This document shows, piece after piece, positions 6,646-6,729 of a stretch of DNA of 6,729 nucleotides (the first letter of the stretch is position 1; each line of letters begins with the position of its first letter). The DNA is taken from positions 1-6,729 of the forward strand of contig JAZRFL010000088.1 in NCBI GenBank assembly GCA_045661365.1, written 5' to 3'. Origin of the DNA: UMGS1484 sp045661365. Lineage in GTDB: Bacteria > Bacillota > Clostridia > Oscillospirales > Acutalibacteraceae. A program made the translations under genes and the position numbers. Below the pieces are notes generated by a model. The model was given only the letters and a program-made list of their open reading frames with translations. It had not been told where the DNA came from and did not search any database.

Positions 6646-6674
6646 TTGACATTTATTGCTGTGACCGATATAAT
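6646..6674 (+). promoter_or_regulatory. Perfect-consensus promoter of the tRNA gene
   Basis: TTGACA (6646-6651) and TATAAT (6669-6674) match the sigma-A consensus at all twelve positions with an ideal 17-base spacer. Transcription would begin at a G near 6680-6681, in a G-rich stretch AGTGGGG. A guanine start is typical of stable-RNA promoters whose output follows GTP levels in Firmicutes. The tRNA begins 13 or so bases later. Confidence 0.9.
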
Positions 6675-6693
6675 AGTGGGGTAACTGAATTAT

Positions 6694-6729
6694 CGAGGTG
6701 TGGCGCAAATGGTAGCGCGCTTGCTTTGG
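6694..6729 (+). tRNA. tRNA-Pro(TGG), 3' half outside the window
   Basis: The 5' half folds by position as a tRNA. The acceptor strand is CGAGGTG (6694-6700), followed by TG, a D-stem GCGC (6703-6706) pairing with GCGC (6715-6718) around the loop AAATGGTA with the conserved A14, G18-G19 and A21. Then come G26, anticodon-stem strand CTTGC (6720-6724), TT, and the anticodon TGG (6727-6729). A C at the first base fits the C1-G72 pair characteristic of bacterial tRNA-Pro. The window ends exactly on the last anticodon base, so the T-arm, the anticodon-stem partner and CCA cannot be checked. Confidence 0.88.

Overview
The window reads as ordinary chromosomal DNA from a Gram-positive bacterium of the Firmicutes, most likely a Clostridia-class anaerobe. 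This is inferred from strong AGGAGG-type ribosome sites, consensus-like sigma-A promoters, A/T-rich spacers, and the gene set: an ApgM-type phosphoglycerate mutase, an rsmE-rsmF pair and a free-standing corrinoid protein. No insertion sequence, phage gene, CRISPR array or integration scar is visible, and no new multi-gene system is apparent.

Layout from left to right. (1) The 5' two-thirds of a cofactor-independent phosphoglycerate mutase gene on the minus strand, cut off by the window's left edge. (2) A 151-bp divergent spacer with a good forward promoter and a 27-bp imperfect palindrome. (3) A large forward gene for a cytoplasmic GH38 alpha-mannosidase of 928 residues. (4) A 43-bp gap filled by a two-way hairpin terminator. 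(5) A minus-strand two-gene operon, rsmE then rsmF, encoding two rRNA methyltransferases that overlap by ATGA. (6) A second divergent spacer with well-formed promoters in both directions and a 17-bp palindrome. (7) A forward, apparently single-gene unit for a 209-residue corrinoid (B12) carrier protein with its own terminator. (8) A perfect-consensus promoter driving a tRNA-Pro(TGG) gene that the right edge cuts exactly after the anticodon.

The genes look like independent transcription units, not one pathway: central carbon metabolism, glycan breakdown, ribosome maturation, one-carbon/methyl transfer and translation. Only rsmE and rsmF are clearly co-transcribed, and both act in rRNA methylation. 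The points most worth following are the two palindromes in the divergent promoter regions, the solitary mannosidase with no transporter beside it, and the corrinoid protein that has no methyltransferase partner here.
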